Notes under the pieces: model-generated | Told to the model about the DNA's origin: nothing | The model's input: only the letters and a program-made list of their open reading frames with translations | Database searches by the model: none | Made by a program: the position numbers and the translations under genes | Part shown: in pieces, positions 26,897-35,777 of the stretch | How the letters are laid out: each line of letters begins with the position of its first letter | Position numbering within the stretch: position 1 is the stretch's first letter | DNA from: Rhizobium sp. BG4 | GTDB lineage: Bacteria; Pseudomonadota; Alphaproteobacteria; Rhizobiales; Rhizobiaceae | Direction: 5' to 3' | DNA length: 64,000 nt | NCBI RefSeq assembly: GCF_016864575.1 | Contig: NZ_CP044126.1 | Location: 744,001 to 808,000, forward strand

Positions 26897-27956
26897 TCGT
26901 TTCGTCGAAGAGGTGAAGATGGGCGGGATCGATGGTGACGCCGATGGTTTCACCGGCATGCGCGCCGCTGCGGCCCGTCTGGACGATCGTCAGTTCCGGC
27001 GTGGTTGCGGTCGCGACGAAGGTCGACGAGCCCGTCGATTCCACGAAGGCGACCGGCACGTCGAAAGTGCCCTGCCCCTGGCCGGTAATGCCGAGATGTT
27101 CGGGCCGCAGTCCTGCCGTCACCTTGAGGCCCGCCTGCAGCTGATGGCCGGAGGCGATTGTTTGCTTCACCGTGCCGAAATCCAGGGTCAGGCTCCGTCC
27201 GTCTTCACCGACGATTGCAGGGACGAAATTCATCGCCGGTGAACCGATGAAACCGCCGACGAACTTGTTAGCCGGCCTGTCATAGAGATCGAGCGGCTTG
27301 CCCTGCTGCTCGATGATGCCGTCGCGCATGACGACGACATGGTCGGCCATGGTCATGGCCTCGATCTGGTCATGCGTGACGTAAACCGATGTCGCATGCA
27401 GCCGGTCGTGCAAGGCGCGGATTTCCTTGCGCATCGAGACGCGCAATGCAGCATCGAGATTGGAGAGCGGCTCGTCGAACAGGAAGGCCTTGGGATTGCG
27501 GATGATGGCGCGGCCCATGGCGACACGCTGGCGCTGGCCGCCCGACAGTTGACGCGGATAGCGATCCAGGAGACCGCTCAAGCCGGCGATGGTCGCGACT
27601 TCCTCGGCCTTGCGCTTTGCCTCAGGCTTCGGGACCTTCCGCATCCGCAGCGAGTAAGTGAGGTTCTGCTCCACGGTCATATGCGGATAGAGCGCGTAAG
27701 ACTGGAACACCATGGCAATATCGCGCATGCGCGGCGGCACGTCGTTCATCACGTCGCCGGCGATCTTCATCGTGCCGCCGGTGATCCGTTCCAGCCCCGC
27801 GAGCGAGCGCAGCAACGTCGACTTTCCGCAGCCGGAAGGCCCGACCAGCGCCACGAACTGCCCCTTCGGGATCGTCAGGTTGATATTCTTGAGGGCGTGG
27901 TAGGCGCCGTAATGCTTCTCGATTCCGGAGAGCTCGATCTGGATATCCTGGTTCAT
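26880..27956 (-). CDS. Sugar ABC transporter ATP-binding protein (CUT1)
   Basis: This 358-residue MalK/UgpC-type ATPase has Walker A GPSGCGKST, MVFQSYALYPHMTVEQN, LSGGQRQRVAMGRA, Walker B FLFDEPLSNLD, and VTHDQIEAMT, followed by the C-terminal regulatory domain. It is the last gene of a six-gene leftward operon (oxidoreductase, isomerase, binding protein, two permeases, ATPase). It is a paralogue of the ATPase at 15203. Its own importer is complete, so the two systems need not share it. Confidence 0.95.
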   Translation of the reverse strand: MNQDIQIELSGIEKHYGAYHALKNINLTIPKGQFVALVGPSGCGKSTLLRSLAGLERITGGTMKIAGDVMNDVPPRMRDIAMVFQSYALYPHMTVEQNLTYSLRMRKVPKPEAKRKAEEVATIAGLSGLLDRYPRQLSGGQRQRVAMGRAIIRNPKAFLFDEPLSNLDAALRVSMRKEIRALHDRLHATSVYVTHDQIEAMTMADHVVVMRDGIIEQQGKPLDLYDRPANKFVGGFIGSPAMNFVPAIVGEDGRSLTLDFGTVKQTIASGHQLQAGLKVTAGLRPEHLGITGQGQGTFDVPVAFVESTGSSTFVATATTPELTIVQTGRSGAHAGETIGVTIDPAHLHLFDETSGVRI

Positions 27957-28002
27957 GCGCGGCGACCTGTGATTGGAACGAAGAGCGGATTTGTCATTGC
28001 CA

Positions 28003-28890
28003 TCATTTAACGGCCCCCACCGCGATGCCGCGCGTCAGGGTGCGCTGGAAGATCAGGAAGAAGATCAATGTCGGCGCAATGCCCAGCAGGGCGGCGGCGG
28101 CCGTCGTCGTCGGCGTCTGCACGAATTGCCCGTTGAGCACGCCCATGGAGACCGAGACCGTCTGGTTGAAGTTCGAGACCAAGAGCACCAGCGGCAGCAG
28201 GAATTCGTTCCAGGTCCAGATAAAGAAGAAGGTCGCGAGCACGGCGAGCGTCGGCATCAGCATCGGCACGACGATGGTCCAGAGGATCTTCCACGGCGTC
28301 GCGCCGTCCATCTCGGCTGCCTCGATGATCTCGCGGGGAAAGGCGGTCATCACCGAGGAGAGAAGATAGGTGCCGAAGGCGCTCTGCAGCACCGAGAAGA
28401 CGATGATGACGGACCAGATCGTGTCGAAAAGCCCGACGGCCTTCGAGAGATAATAGATCGGATAGACCAGCGATTCATGCGGGATCATGATGCCGACCAG
28501 CAGGATGGTCAGCATATACTTGCTGCCCTTCACCCGGCCGACCCCGAAGGCATAGGCATTGAGCAGGCTCAGCAGCACCGCGATGACGGCGGTCGATGCG
28601 CTGATGATTGTGCTGTTGATCAGCTTCTGCGTGAAATCGACATTGTTCCAGAAGGTCTTCAGCGCTGTCAGATCGAAGCTGCGCGGGAAAGCCAGCGGCC
28701 CCCAGGTGCCGTAGTCCTCAGGCGTCCTGATCGCGTTGGTGAAGGCCAGCACGAAGGGGCAGAGGAACAGGATGAGCGCGAAGGAGATGGCAGCCAGCAC
28801 CCACCAGCGCGACGATCCGTACATGGATCCTGCCGATGTCACGTGTGCAGCCTTGCTGGAGGTATCGAGCGCGATCGCCGCTTCACTCAT
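28003..28890 (-). CDS. Sugar ABC transporter permease, MalG type
   Basis: This 295-residue inner-membrane permease has a soluble N-terminal tail of about 30 residues, six predicted helices and the EAA loop IIEAAEMDGATPWKILWTI. Its start overlaps the end of the MalF-type gene by 4 bp (28887-28890, ATGA), giving coupled translation of the two permease subunits. The ATPase gene follows after 46 bp. Confidence 0.93.
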   Translation of the reverse strand: MSEAAIALDTSSKAAHVTSAGSMYGSSRWWVLAAISFALILFLCPFVLAFTNAIRTPEDYGTWGPLAFPRSFDLTALKTFWNNVDFTQKLINSTIISASTAVIAVLLSLLNAYAFGVGRVKGSKYMLTILLVGIMIPHESLVYPIYYLSKAVGLFDTIWSVIIVFSVLQSAFGTYLLSSVMTAFPREIIEAAEMDGATPWKILWTIVVPMLMPTLAVLATFFFIWTWNEFLLPLVLLVSNFNQTVSVSMGVLNGQFVQTPTTTAAAALLGIAPTLIFFLIFQRTLTRGIAVGAVK

Positions 28891-29795
28891 CGGTCATTCT
28901 CCGTATGGCGTGCCTGGATGCGGATGAAGATGAAGCAGATGACGAGGGTCATCAGCATCTGCGCCGTGGTGATGGCCGCACCATATCCGACGCGGTTGGT
29001 CGCGAAGAACTCGTGGTAGGACATCTGCGACGGCACCATCGTGGCGTTGTCGGGCCCGCCCGAAGTCAGCACGAAGATCGGCGCGAAGACCTTGAGCGCG
29101 GCAATGGTCGTCGTCAGGCCGACCACGAAGATCTCCGGCTTCAGAAGCGGAACGGTGATCGTCCAGAAGCGCGGCAGCCAGGCGGCGCCATCGAGCTCGG
29201 CGGCTTCCTGCAGCGAGGGATCGACGCGGGCGAGGCCCGACATGAAGACGACGAGGCAATAGCCGAGCTGCAGCCAGACCATGACGACCATGATCGCCCA
29301 TAGCGCCAGCTGCGGTTCGCCGAGCCAGTTCTGCTTCAGGCTTCCGAGACCGGTGGCATCGAGCATGGCGTTGACGATGCCGAACGGGTTCAGCATCCAG
29401 CCCCAGAGGATACCCGCGGCCGAGACCGGCAGGATCTGCGGCAGATAGAAGCCCGCCCGGAAGAAGCTGGCGAGCGCATTGGAAAAGCGCGAGCTGATAT
29501 AGTCGAAGAGCAGTGCCGCAAGCAGCACCCCGATCGCCGTCGGGATGATCGCCATGGCGAAGACGAAGGCGGCCGTGTTGACCAGCGAATGCCAGAACGT
29601 GTCATCCGTCAGCAGCCGCTCGTAATTGCGCAGACCGGCGAATTTCGGGATGCCGATGCCCTTCCACGTCGTGAAGCTGATCATCAGGTTCATGACGAAG
29701 GGGACGAGGATGATGGTGACGAAGCCAAGCATTCCGGGAATGAGGTAGAACCAATAGACCCTGCCCGGCTGTGCGTCCGAGGATGCGCCCGACAT
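28887..29795 (-). CDS. Sugar ABC transporter permease, MalF type
   Basis: This 302-residue permease has six predicted helices. The EAA-type loop is SLQEAAELDGAAWLPRFWTI. It is downstream of the binding-protein gene, from which it is separated by 66 bp containing a strong hairpin, and it overlaps its MalG-type partner. It belongs to the second CUT1 importer of the window. Confidence 0.93.
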   Translation of the reverse strand: MSGASSDAQPGRVYWFYLIPGMLGFVTIILVPFVMNLMISFTTWKGIGIPKFAGLRNYERLLTDDTFWHSLVNTAAFVFAMAIIPTAIGVLLAALLFDYISSRFSNALASFFRAGFYLPQILPVSAAGILWGWMLNPFGIVNAMLDATGLGSLKQNWLGEPQLALWAIMVVMVWLQLGYCLVVFMSGLARVDPSLQEAAELDGAAWLPRFWTITVPLLKPEIFVVGLTTTIAALKVFAPIFVLTSGGPDNATMVPSQMSYHEFFATNRVGYGAAITTAQMLMTLVICFIFIRIQARHTENDR

Positions 29796-29821
29796 ATTTC
29801 CTCCAGCGTCATTCGAGAATT

Positions 29822-29845
29822 GGCAGGGCGCCGCAGCGCCCTGCC
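29822..29845 (-). terminator. Strong hairpin between binding-protein and permease genes
   Basis: GGCAGGGCGC (29822-29831) and GCGCCCTGCC (29836-29845) pair perfectly with a 4-base loop. On the minus strand it lies just after the binding-protein stop, where AATTCTCG follows rather than a U-run. It probably stabilises the upstream mRNA or attenuates transcription into the permease genes. Confidence 0.45.
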
Positions 29846-29861
29846 GGTCGCGGCATATCTG

Positions 29862-31121
29862 TTACTGGTCGCCCTGGACTTCGTCGTAGGGCTCCTTCAG
29901 GCGCTCGGCGAATTCTTCGGGAGTGACCGAACCGCCGATGACCGCCTGCGTCGCCTTCAGCATGACGTCGTAATAGCCGGGGACCGGCCAGTCGGGATAG
30001 AAGCCGAGGCCGTTCTGCGCGACCAGCTTGTTGAAGAGCTCGACCTCGATCTTGCCGACGGGATCGGTGACCATGGCCGGATCGGCAGCGATAGGCAGAC
30101 CGCCGGAATTGCCGAACAGGGCCTGGTTGTCCTTCGACAGCGTGATGTCGATGAAGTCGTAGGCGAGGTCCTTGTTCTTGGCGTTCTTCGGAACGACCCA
30201 GATGTTACCCGTCGAGGCCGGCGAGATGACATTGCCCGGGAACAGGAACTGGCTGGCCTTGAAGTTCTTGATTGCGCCGAACTGGGCGCCATACCACGTG
30301 CCGGTCACCACCATCGGCGACTTGCCGGTTTCGAACAGGTTGGCCATGTCAGGCGCCTTCAGGCCGGTCGAGTCCTTGGAAATATAGCCCTTCTTGACCC
30401 ATTCCTGCAGCTTCTGGCCGGCATAGACGAAGGGCGCGGAGTCGAGCGGCGCACGGATCGCCTGGAAATCGTTGACCCACTTCGCATCGGCCTTCGACAG
30501 CGCGAAGAGATACATCAGGTGCTGCGCCGGATAGTCGTTGGCAGCTTCGGCAATGGGGGTGATGCCCTTCTTGACGAAGACATCCATCACCTTTTCCATG
30601 TCTTCCAGCGTCTTCGGCACTTCGACGCCGGCTTCCTTGAACATGTTCTCGTTGTAGAAAACCGAGACGAATTCGCCGTAATTGGCAACGCCGATCAGCG
30701 GCCCGTTGCCATAGATGCCCTTCTCGTCATAGCGGCTCAGCTGGTTGCTGGCATCGGAGAGAACCTTGTCCCAGCCGCGCTGCTTGGCAACGTCGCCGAG
30801 ATCGGTCAGCAGGCCCTGCGATGCGGCGAGACCGGCAACGGCGTTGCCCTTGTTATATTCCATCAGATCCGGCGCTTCGGCCGAATTGAGGATCATGGTG
30901 CCGGACTTGGTGATTTGGTCGAAGGTCTTCAGTTCGAACTGAACTTTGACGTCGGGGTGCTTTTGCTGAAAAGTTTCGAGCGCCTTCTTCCAGGTGATGC
31001 CGGCAGCACTCGCCGCATCTTCATACCACCAGATCTTGAAGGTCTTGTCCTCGGCATGAACGGTGCCGGACATCAGCACCGAGACGCCGAGAGCGAACGC
31101 AAGTCTTGATATCGCTTTCAT
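29862..31121 (-). CDS. Sugar ABC transporter substrate-binding protein (CUT1)
   Basis: This 419-residue periplasmic protein has the signal peptide MKAISRLAFALGVSVLMSGTVHA, followed by a mature start EDKTFKIWWYEDAAS typical of family-1 sugar-binding proteins. The middle holds TWYGAQFGAIKNF and the end GSVTPEEFAERLKEPYDEVQ. It lies downstream of a sugar isomerase gene and upstream of its two permeases. The ligand is likely a sugar or polyol handled by the neighbouring oxidoreductase and isomerase; it cannot be named. Confidence 0.93.
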   Translation of the reverse strand: MKAISRLAFALGVSVLMSGTVHAEDKTFKIWWYEDAASAAGITWKKALETFQQKHPDVKVQFELKTFDQITKSGTMILNSAEAPDLMEYNKGNAVAGLAASQGLLTDLGDVAKQRGWDKVLSDASNQLSRYDEKGIYGNGPLIGVANYGEFVSVFYNENMFKEAGVEVPKTLEDMEKVMDVFVKKGITPIAEAANDYPAQHLMYLFALSKADAKWVNDFQAIRAPLDSAPFVYAGQKLQEWVKKGYISKDSTGLKAPDMANLFETGKSPMVVTGTWYGAQFGAIKNFKASQFLFPGNVISPASTGNIWVVPKNAKNKDLAYDFIDITLSKDNQALFGNSGGLPIAADPAMVTDPVGKIEVELFNKLVAQNGLGFYPDWPVPGYYDVMLKATQAVIGGSVTPEEFAERLKEPYDEVQGDQ

Positions 31122-31211
31122 ACTTTCCTCCCAAAAAGCGGCTGTGCCGCGAAAGCTGTCACGTTAGCGTCGCGCCTGGCCTCCCCGCCGGCACACCGCA
31201 CGATAGGTCAC

Positions 31212-32114
31212 TCAGCCGGGATCGGCAACAAAATCGCCGCCCCGGGCATGCTTCAGATGGTTCAGCGCATGGACCTGACCGGTCATTTCGAGCGCATCGC
31301 GATAAACAGGGTCGTGCCAGCCTTCGATATCGATCGATCCCGACCAACCGGCGAGGCGAAGCTCGGAAATGATGTCGGTCCAGTTGCTGTCGCCGAAGCC
31401 CGGCGTGCGCATGAAGACGAATTTTTCCTTGCCGAAGATGCCGTGTTCCTTGATGACGTCCCAGCGAATCGTCGCGTCCTTGCCGTGGACGTGGAAGATC
31501 TTCGAGGCCCATTTGCGGATCTGCGGCAGCGGCTCGATGAGATAGACCATCTGGTGGCAGGGTTCCCATTCAAGGCCGATATTGTCATCCGGCGTCTCGT
31601 TGAAGATCAACTCCCAGGCATCCGGGTTATGGGCGATGTTCCAGTCGCCGGTCGCCCAGTTGCCGTCCATGGCGCAGTTCTCGAAGGCGATCCTGACGCC
31701 CTTGTCGGCGGCGCGCTTCGCAAGTTCGCTCCAGATCTCTCTGTAGCGCGGCAGGCTGTCGGTCAGCACCTTGCCGCGGATGCGGCCGGTAAAGCCGGCA
31801 ACGCAGGTGGCGCCGAAGTGATGGGCGTTTTCGATGCAATCCTTCCAGCCCTGCAGCGTCTGCAGGTCGATCTCGGTTTCCTCGAGCGGATTGCCGAACA
31901 TGCCGAGCGTCGAAATCGTGATGTCGCGGTCGCCGATCGCATCCTTGCAGCGCTTGCCGAGCTCGGCGAGATCCTGCCCATTCGTCGTCTGCCAGAAGAA
32001 GGGCTCGAAGCTTTCGAAACCCATGCCGGCGATCTGGCCGATGCGCTCGGCGGCGCCGCCACTCGAGGCGCTGATCATGGTGCCGATGCGGATGGACTTT
32101 GCGGGGTTACTCAC
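31212..32114 (-). CDS. Sugar phosphate isomerase/epimerase family protein
   Basis: This 300-residue protein is of the xylose-isomerase-like TIM-barrel superfamily (AP endonuclease 2 fold). Metal-binding residues are visible in FENCAMDG (Glu), WEPCHQM, KIFHVHGKDA (two His) and SIDIEGWHDP (Glu). Members isomerise or epimerise free or oxidised sugars, or act as inosose dehydratases or isomerases. It sits 11 bp from the Gfo/Idh gene, a classic pairing in cyclitol and keto-sugar catabolism. The substrate is unknown. Confidence 0.88.
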   Translation of the reverse strand: MSNPAKSIRIGTMISASSGGAAERIGQIAGMGFESFEPFFWQTTNGQDLAELGKRCKDAIGDRDITISTLGMFGNPLEETEIDLQTLQGWKDCIENAHHFGATCVAGFTGRIRGKVLTDSLPRYREIWSELAKRAADKGVRIAFENCAMDGNWATGDWNIAHNPDAWELIFNETPDDNIGLEWEPCHQMVYLIEPLPQIRKWASKIFHVHGKDATIRWDVIKEHGIFGKEKFVFMRTPGFGDSNWTDIISELRLAGWSGSIDIEGWHDPVYRDALEMTGQVHALNHLKHARGGDFVADPG

Positions 32115-32125
32115 GTTCTCATTCC

Positions 32126-33160
32126 TTATGCTGAAATTTCGACGCGCTTGCCCGTCCTGGCGCTCTCGATGGCGCCGAAGACCATGGCAAGGCTTCTGAT
32201 GTTGTCGGAACTGGCCGTCTCCGGCCGCTTGCCCGAGCGGATCGCCTCGATGAAGCTGGCGATCACGCTGGCATGGCCGTGCGTCTCTTCGTCATGCTCC
32301 GGTCCGGGGACCTCGACGGGCGCAAACCCGTGCAGCAGGCCGGGTTCGGCGCCGGAGGTGGCGGCGCTGAAATTCTCCGCGCCATCCCAGGTGAGCATCC
32401 CCTTCGAGCCGACGAGGCGCCATTCGCTTTCCCAGCTGGTGCGCTCGCCTTCGGCGCACCAGGAGCCGCGATAGGTGAAGACCACGTCATCGGCGAATTC
32501 GAACGTGGCATTGGCCGAGGCGCCGTGGCGGTACCAGGAGCCCTTGGGGTTCTTCTCGACGCAATAGACGGCGAGCGGCTTCTTGCCGGCGACGTAGCGC
32601 GCCGCATCGAAGGTGTGGATCGCCATGTCGAGCAGCAGGACATTGTCCATCTCCTCGCGGAAGCCGCCGAAATGCGGGGCGATGAAGAAGTCGCAATGGA
32701 TGCCGGTGAGATCGCCGATCGCTCCGCTTTCGACGAAGCGGCGCATGCGGCGCACGCCTGAAATGAAGCGGCGGTTCTGGATGATCGCGTGGACCTTGCC
32801 GGCATCGGCGGCGAGATCGATCAGGGCGGCCCCCTCTGCAAGCGAAGTCGCCATCGGCTTTTCGCTGAGCACATGGCAGCCGGCCTTCAGCGCCGCGGAG
32901 ACGACGGCAAAGCGGGCCGCGGGAATGACGACGTCGAAGACGATATCGGCCCTGGTCTGCGCGATGACGTCGTTGAGATCGGTGCCGATCACCGCATCAA
33001 CGAGACCGAACTCGGCGGCAAGCGCCTGCGCGACCTCGGGGTTCAAATCCACGAGGCCCCTGATCGCGATCGCATCGGCCAGCGCCGGCGTTTCCTTGAT
33101 CGCGCGCAGCCAGCCTTTGGACATAGCTCCGCACCCGCAGAGAACGGCATTCAGTTTCAC
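32126..33160 (-). CDS. Gfo/Idh/MocA-family oxidoreductase
   Basis: This 344-residue NAD(P)-dependent dehydrogenase has its Rossmann motif near the start (NAVLCGCGAMSKGW), the EKP motif in HVLSEKPMA, and the C-terminal domain with LLDMAIHTFDAARYV (catalytic-type His). I chose GTG 33160 because GGGAGG lies seven bases upstream and the glycine-rich strand then begins at the usual place; an ATG nine codons earlier lacks a ribosome site. It is the first gene of the six-gene importer operon, directly behind two AACGTT palindromes. Confidence 0.88.
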   Translation of the reverse strand: MKLNAVLCGCGAMSKGWLRAIKETPALADAIAIRGLVDLNPEVAQALAAEFGLVDAVIGTDLNDVIAQTRADIVFDVVIPAARFAVVSAALKAGCHVLSEKPMATSLAEGAALIDLAADAGKVHAIIQNRRFISGVRRMRRFVESGAIGDLTGIHCDFFIAPHFGGFREEMDNVLLLDMAIHTFDAARYVAGKKPLAVYCVEKNPKGSWYRHGASANATFEFADDVVFTYRGSWCAEGERTSWESEWRLVGSKGMLTWDGAENFSAATSGAEPGLLHGFAPVEVPGPEHDEETHGHASVIASFIEAIRSGKRPETASSDNIRSLAMVFGAIESARTGKRVEISA

Positions 33161-33208
33161 TGATTTCCTCCCGTGGCGCGTCTTCAACCATCCTCCGAAA
33201 ACGCATCC

Positions 33209-33242
33209 CGTAAACGTTTACGATAGTATTCAGAAACGTTTC
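33209..33242. promoter_or_regulatory. Tandem LacI-type operators
   Basis: CGTAAACGTTTACG (33209-33222) is a perfect 14-bp palindrome and GAAACGTTTC (33233-33242) a perfect 10-bp one, with centres 22 bp apart, about two helical turns. The AACGTT core is typical of LacI-family sites. They lie 49-82 bp upstream of the leftward operon starting at 33160. The related GAAAACGTTTTC lies before the LacI gene at 40165, which is therefore a candidate binder. Confidence 0.6.
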
Positions 33243-33320
33243 CTGCTGTCAAGACAGGCTTAATTTAGAGAAAATGCTGCGGAAAACATGAGCATAAACG
33301 AGGCCTTAGCCGGCTTTGCA

Positions 33321-33336
33321 TTGCGCTGCAGCACAA
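33321..33336. promoter_or_regulatory. Putative LacI operator, distal copy
   Basis: TTGCGCTGCAGCACAA is a 16-bp palindrome with one mismatched pair. It resembles the TTGCAC-AGCC-GTGCAA site at 33395-33410, and the two centres are 74 bp apart, close to seven helical turns, compatible with looping by a tetrameric or bridged repressor. It lies 11 bp upstream of the probable Pho box. Confidence 0.45.
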
Positions 33337-33347
33337 AAAAATCCGCC

Positions 33348-33365
33348 ATGTCATCTGGCTGTTAA
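33348..33365 (+). promoter_or_regulatory. Probable Pho box (PhoB site)
   Basis: ATGTCAT-CTGG-CTGTTAA matches the two 7-bp direct repeats with 4-bp spacer that bind PhoB (CTGTCAT-N4-CTGTCAT), with 6 of 7 and 5 of 7 positions conserved. It lies 60 bp upstream of the ATPase start at 33425. The downstream operon encodes an importer, a phosphodiesterase and a monophosphatase, which makes phosphate control plausible. The site was found by eye and is not tested. Confidence 0.5.
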
Positions 33366-33394
33366 ACAAACATTCTACTAAGCTCGGGATCGGG

Positions 33395-33410
33395 TTGCAC
33401 AGCCGTGCAA
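33395..33410. promoter_or_regulatory. Putative LacI operator, proximal copy
   Basis: TTGCAC and GTGCAA form a perfect 6-bp inverted repeat around AGCC. It lies immediately before the GGGAGGAG ribosome site of the ATPase gene, so a bound repressor would block initiation or elongation. The LacI gene at 37451, fifth gene of the same operon, is the natural candidate regulator. Confidence 0.5.
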
Positions 33411-33424
33411 TGGGAGGAGACACG

Positions 33425-34555
33425 ATGAACCAGGACGCGTTTCTGGAACTGAATTCTGTTGCCTGCAGATATGGCAACACCAAGGTTCTGAACGATATCA
33501 ACCTCAGCATCCAGCGCGGCGAGTTCGTGGCGCTGCTCGGCTCTTCCGGCTGCGGAAAGACGACGCTGCTGCGCGTTCTGGCAGGCTTCATCGCCCCCTC
33601 CTCCGGCACCGTCTCGGTGCGCCAGCGCGACGTAACCTACATGCCGCCGGACAAGCGCGGCATGGCGCTGGTCTTCCAGTCCTATGCGCTGTGGCCGCAC
33701 ATGACGGTGGCGCAGAACATCGGCTACGGCCTGAAGCTCAAGGGTGTCGCCAAGGCAGCGATCGCCGAGCGGGTCAATGCCATGCAGAAACTTCTCGGTC
33801 TCGATGGGCTCGGAGCGCGCAAACCGGCAGCGCTCTCCGGCGGCCAGCGCCAGCGTGTCGCCCTCGGGCGCGCGCTGGCGGTCGATCCTGAGATCCTGCT
33901 GCTCGACGAACCGCTCTCCAATCTCGACGCTCGCATCCGCCTGACGGTGCGCCACGAATTGCGCGCGCTGCAGAAGCGCCTCGGCATCACCGCCGTCCAC
34001 GTCACGCACGACCGCGAAGAGGCGATGGTCATGGCCGACCGGATCGTCATCTTGAATACCGGCGAGATCGCCCAGCAGGGTACGCCCGAGGACGTCTACA
34101 ATCGTCCGGCTTCGGCTTTCGTCGCCGCCTTCATGGGCGCCGAGAACGTGCTCTTCCTGGAAGGCAGCCCGCAGGGCGACAGTTTCCACATCGCCGCCGG
34201 GCCCGCGAATGCCGCAGGCAGCGTGGCGCTTCTCGGCCGTCAGCTGCAGGCGGGCGCGGTCGAGGCCCGTTTTCGCCCGGAAGCGGCGCAGCTCCTGCCG
34301 ATGGATACGCCGATCGCGGCGCCCGGCATGACCTTCACCGGCGAAGTCACCGCCGTCAGCTATCCCGGCGGCCACTGGCGCCATTCCGTGCGGCTTGGCG
34401 ATCGCGAGATCATGGCCGATGCGCCGCGCGCCTTCGAGCCCGGCGACCGCGTGCAGGTCCATGTCGGGCCTGACGCGCTTTTCCTCTTCAATTCGCCGGA
34501 GTCCAACCCGGCCATTTCCATTTCCCGGTCCGCGGCCGGGAAAGCCCACGCATGA
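33425..34555 (+). CDS. ABC transporter ATP-binding protein (PotA/FbpC type)
   Basis: This 376-residue ATPase has Walker A GSSGCGKTT, LVFQSYALWPHMTVAQN, LSGGQRQRVALGRA, Walker B ILLLDEPLSNLD and VTHDREEAM, with a C-terminal TOBE domain from about residue 285. The start at 33425 has GGGAGGAG upstream; an in-frame ATG at 33395 falls inside the operator. Here the ATPase gene comes first, as in pot and fbp operons. It is followed by the binding protein, two permeases, a LacI regulator, an inositol-monophosphatase-like gene and a phosphodiesterase. Confidence 0.94.
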   Translation: MNQDAFLELNSVACRYGNTKVLNDINLSIQRGEFVALLGSSGCGKTTLLRVLAGFIAPSSGTVSVRQRDVTYMPPDKRGMALVFQSYALWPHMTVAQNIGYGLKLKGVAKAAIAERVNAMQKLLGLDGLGARKPAALSGGQRQRVALGRALAVDPEILLLDEPLSNLDARIRLTVRHELRALQKRLGITAVHVTHDREEAMVMADRIVILNTGEIAQQGTPEDVYNRPASAFVAAFMGAENVLFLEGSPQGDSFHIAAGPANAAGSVALLGRQLQAGAVEARFRPEAAQLLPMDTPIAAPGMTFTGEVTAVSYPGGHWRHSVRLGDREIMADAPRAFEPGDRVQVHVGPDALFLFNSPESNPAISISRSAAGKAHA

Positions 34556-34585
34556 CTTTATTCCTTTGAACCCTGGAGAGCACTC

Positions 34586-35719
34586 ATGAAAAGACTGACC
34601 TATGCAGCTTTCGCCGTCGCCCTCGCCGCCCTGCCGGTCAAGGCCGATGAGCTGACCGTCGCAACCGCCGGCGACCAGAACATGGTCGATTACATCAACC
34701 AGTATCTCGGACCGCTCTTTGAAAAGACCTATCCGGGCAACACTGTCCGTGCCGTCGGCACCGGCCCCGGCGATGCCGGCTCGCAGAAGATCCTCGAGCG
34801 CTTCGACGCCCAGCAGGCCGCCAACACCGCCAACTGGGATATCGACGTCGCCGTCGTCCACGAGAAGTTCGCCGGCCCGATGGTCCAGAAGGGCTATCTC
34901 GAAAAGTATCGCAGCGCGATCGACACCGGCAAGCTCGTCTCGCGCGACAACGCCAAGAACGCCCTCGGCTCCGACGTCGACGGCTACGTCATGCCGATGT
35001 TCAACAGCCAGACGGCGATCGCCTATAACCCGACGCTCGTTCCGAACCCGCCCAAGAGCTACACCGAGCTCGCCGCATGGGCCAAGGAACATCCGAAGCA
35101 GTTCGGCTATAACGGCATCAAGGGCGGCGCTTCCGGCGTCAGCTTCGTCATGGGCTGGATCTACGCTTTCGGCGGCGGCGATGCCAACAACCTGATGACC
35201 GGTCCGTTCAAGCAGGACGAAACCGCCAAGTGGGGCGATGCCTTCAAGAGCCTCGCCGACTTCACCAAGAACGCGACGCTGACGCCGGGAAATGCCGGCA
35301 CGCTCGACCTCCTGTCGCGCGGCGAAATCGCCATGGGCCCGGTCTGGGTCGACATGTTCTACTCCTGGCAGGCCAACGGCCAGCTGCCGCCCGAGCTGAA
35401 GCTCGTCCTGCCGGCTCCGGGCATGCCGGGCCAGCCGATGCACTATGTCGTTCCGGCCAAGGCATCGCATAAGGATCTCGCGGAGAAGTTCATCGCGCTC
35501 GCCACCAGCCCGGAAGTCCAGGCCGACGGCATCGTCAAGAAGTTCAACTGGTATCCGGGCATCGACGCGCAGTTCGTCAAGCCGAAGCTCGACGACGCCA
35601 CCTGGAACAAGCTCTTCGTCGACATCACGCCTGAAGATCTCGCCACCAAGGGCAAGCCCTTCCCGATCGCCCAGTACAACACGGCGATCCTCGAAGCCTA
35701 CGAGCAGTCTGTGAAGTAA
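34586..35719 (+). CDS. ABC transporter substrate-binding protein
   Basis: This 377-residue periplasmic protein starts with the signal peptide MKRLTYAAFAVALAALPVKA and continues DELTVATAGDQNMVDYINQY. The family is the iron/polyamine/sugar-phosphate-like type (class seen with YnjB or AfuA/FbpA), not the CUT1 sugar type. SQTAIAYNPTLV and GEIAMGPVWVDMFYSW are recognisable. Because the operon also encodes a phosphodiesterase and a monophosphatase, I infer a phosphorylated organic ligand such as a glycerophosphodiester. A strong terminator-like hairpin follows the gene. Confidence 0.9.
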   Translation: MKRLTYAAFAVALAALPVKADELTVATAGDQNMVDYINQYLGPLFEKTYPGNTVRAVGTGPGDAGSQKILERFDAQQAANTANWDIDVAVVHEKFAGPMVQKGYLEKYRSAIDTGKLVSRDNAKNALGSDVDGYVMPMFNSQTAIAYNPTLVPNPPKSYTELAAWAKEHPKQFGYNGIKGGASGVSFVMGWIYAFGGGDANNLMTGPFKQDETAKWGDAFKSLADFTKNATLTPGNAGTLDLLSRGEIAMGPVWVDMFYSWQANGQLPPELKLVLPAPGMPGQPMHYVVPAKASHKDLAEKFIALATSPEVQADGIVKKFNWYPGIDAQFVKPKLDDATWNKLFVDITPEDLATKGKPFPIAQYNTAILEAYEQSVK

Positions 35720-35728
35720 GCGATTTGG

Positions 35729-35759
35729 CTCCCCGCCGTCAGCGGCGGGGAGTTTCTTT
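35729..35759 (+). terminator. Strong intrinsic terminator/attenuator inside operon
   Basis: CTCCCCGCCG (35729-35738) pairs perfectly with CGGCGGGGAG (35743-35752) across a 4-base loop, followed by TTTCTTTCC. It lies 9 bp after the binding-protein stop and before the permease gene at 35778, with no new promoter evident. It probably acts as a partial terminator, giving more binding protein than permease. Confidence 0.75.
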
Positions 35760-35777
35760 CCGAAGCGAGGTCGAACG

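Noticed and set aside
29589..31109. A 506-codon plus-strand frame opposite a binding-protein gene
   Set aside because: Shadow frame; the minus-strand protein has a signal peptide and family motifs, while this one has none.
35729..35759. The hairpin after the binding-protein gene as a riboswitch or small RNA
   Set aside because: It is a single perfect GC stem with a U-rich tail and no further conserved structure; a terminator or attenuator explains it.
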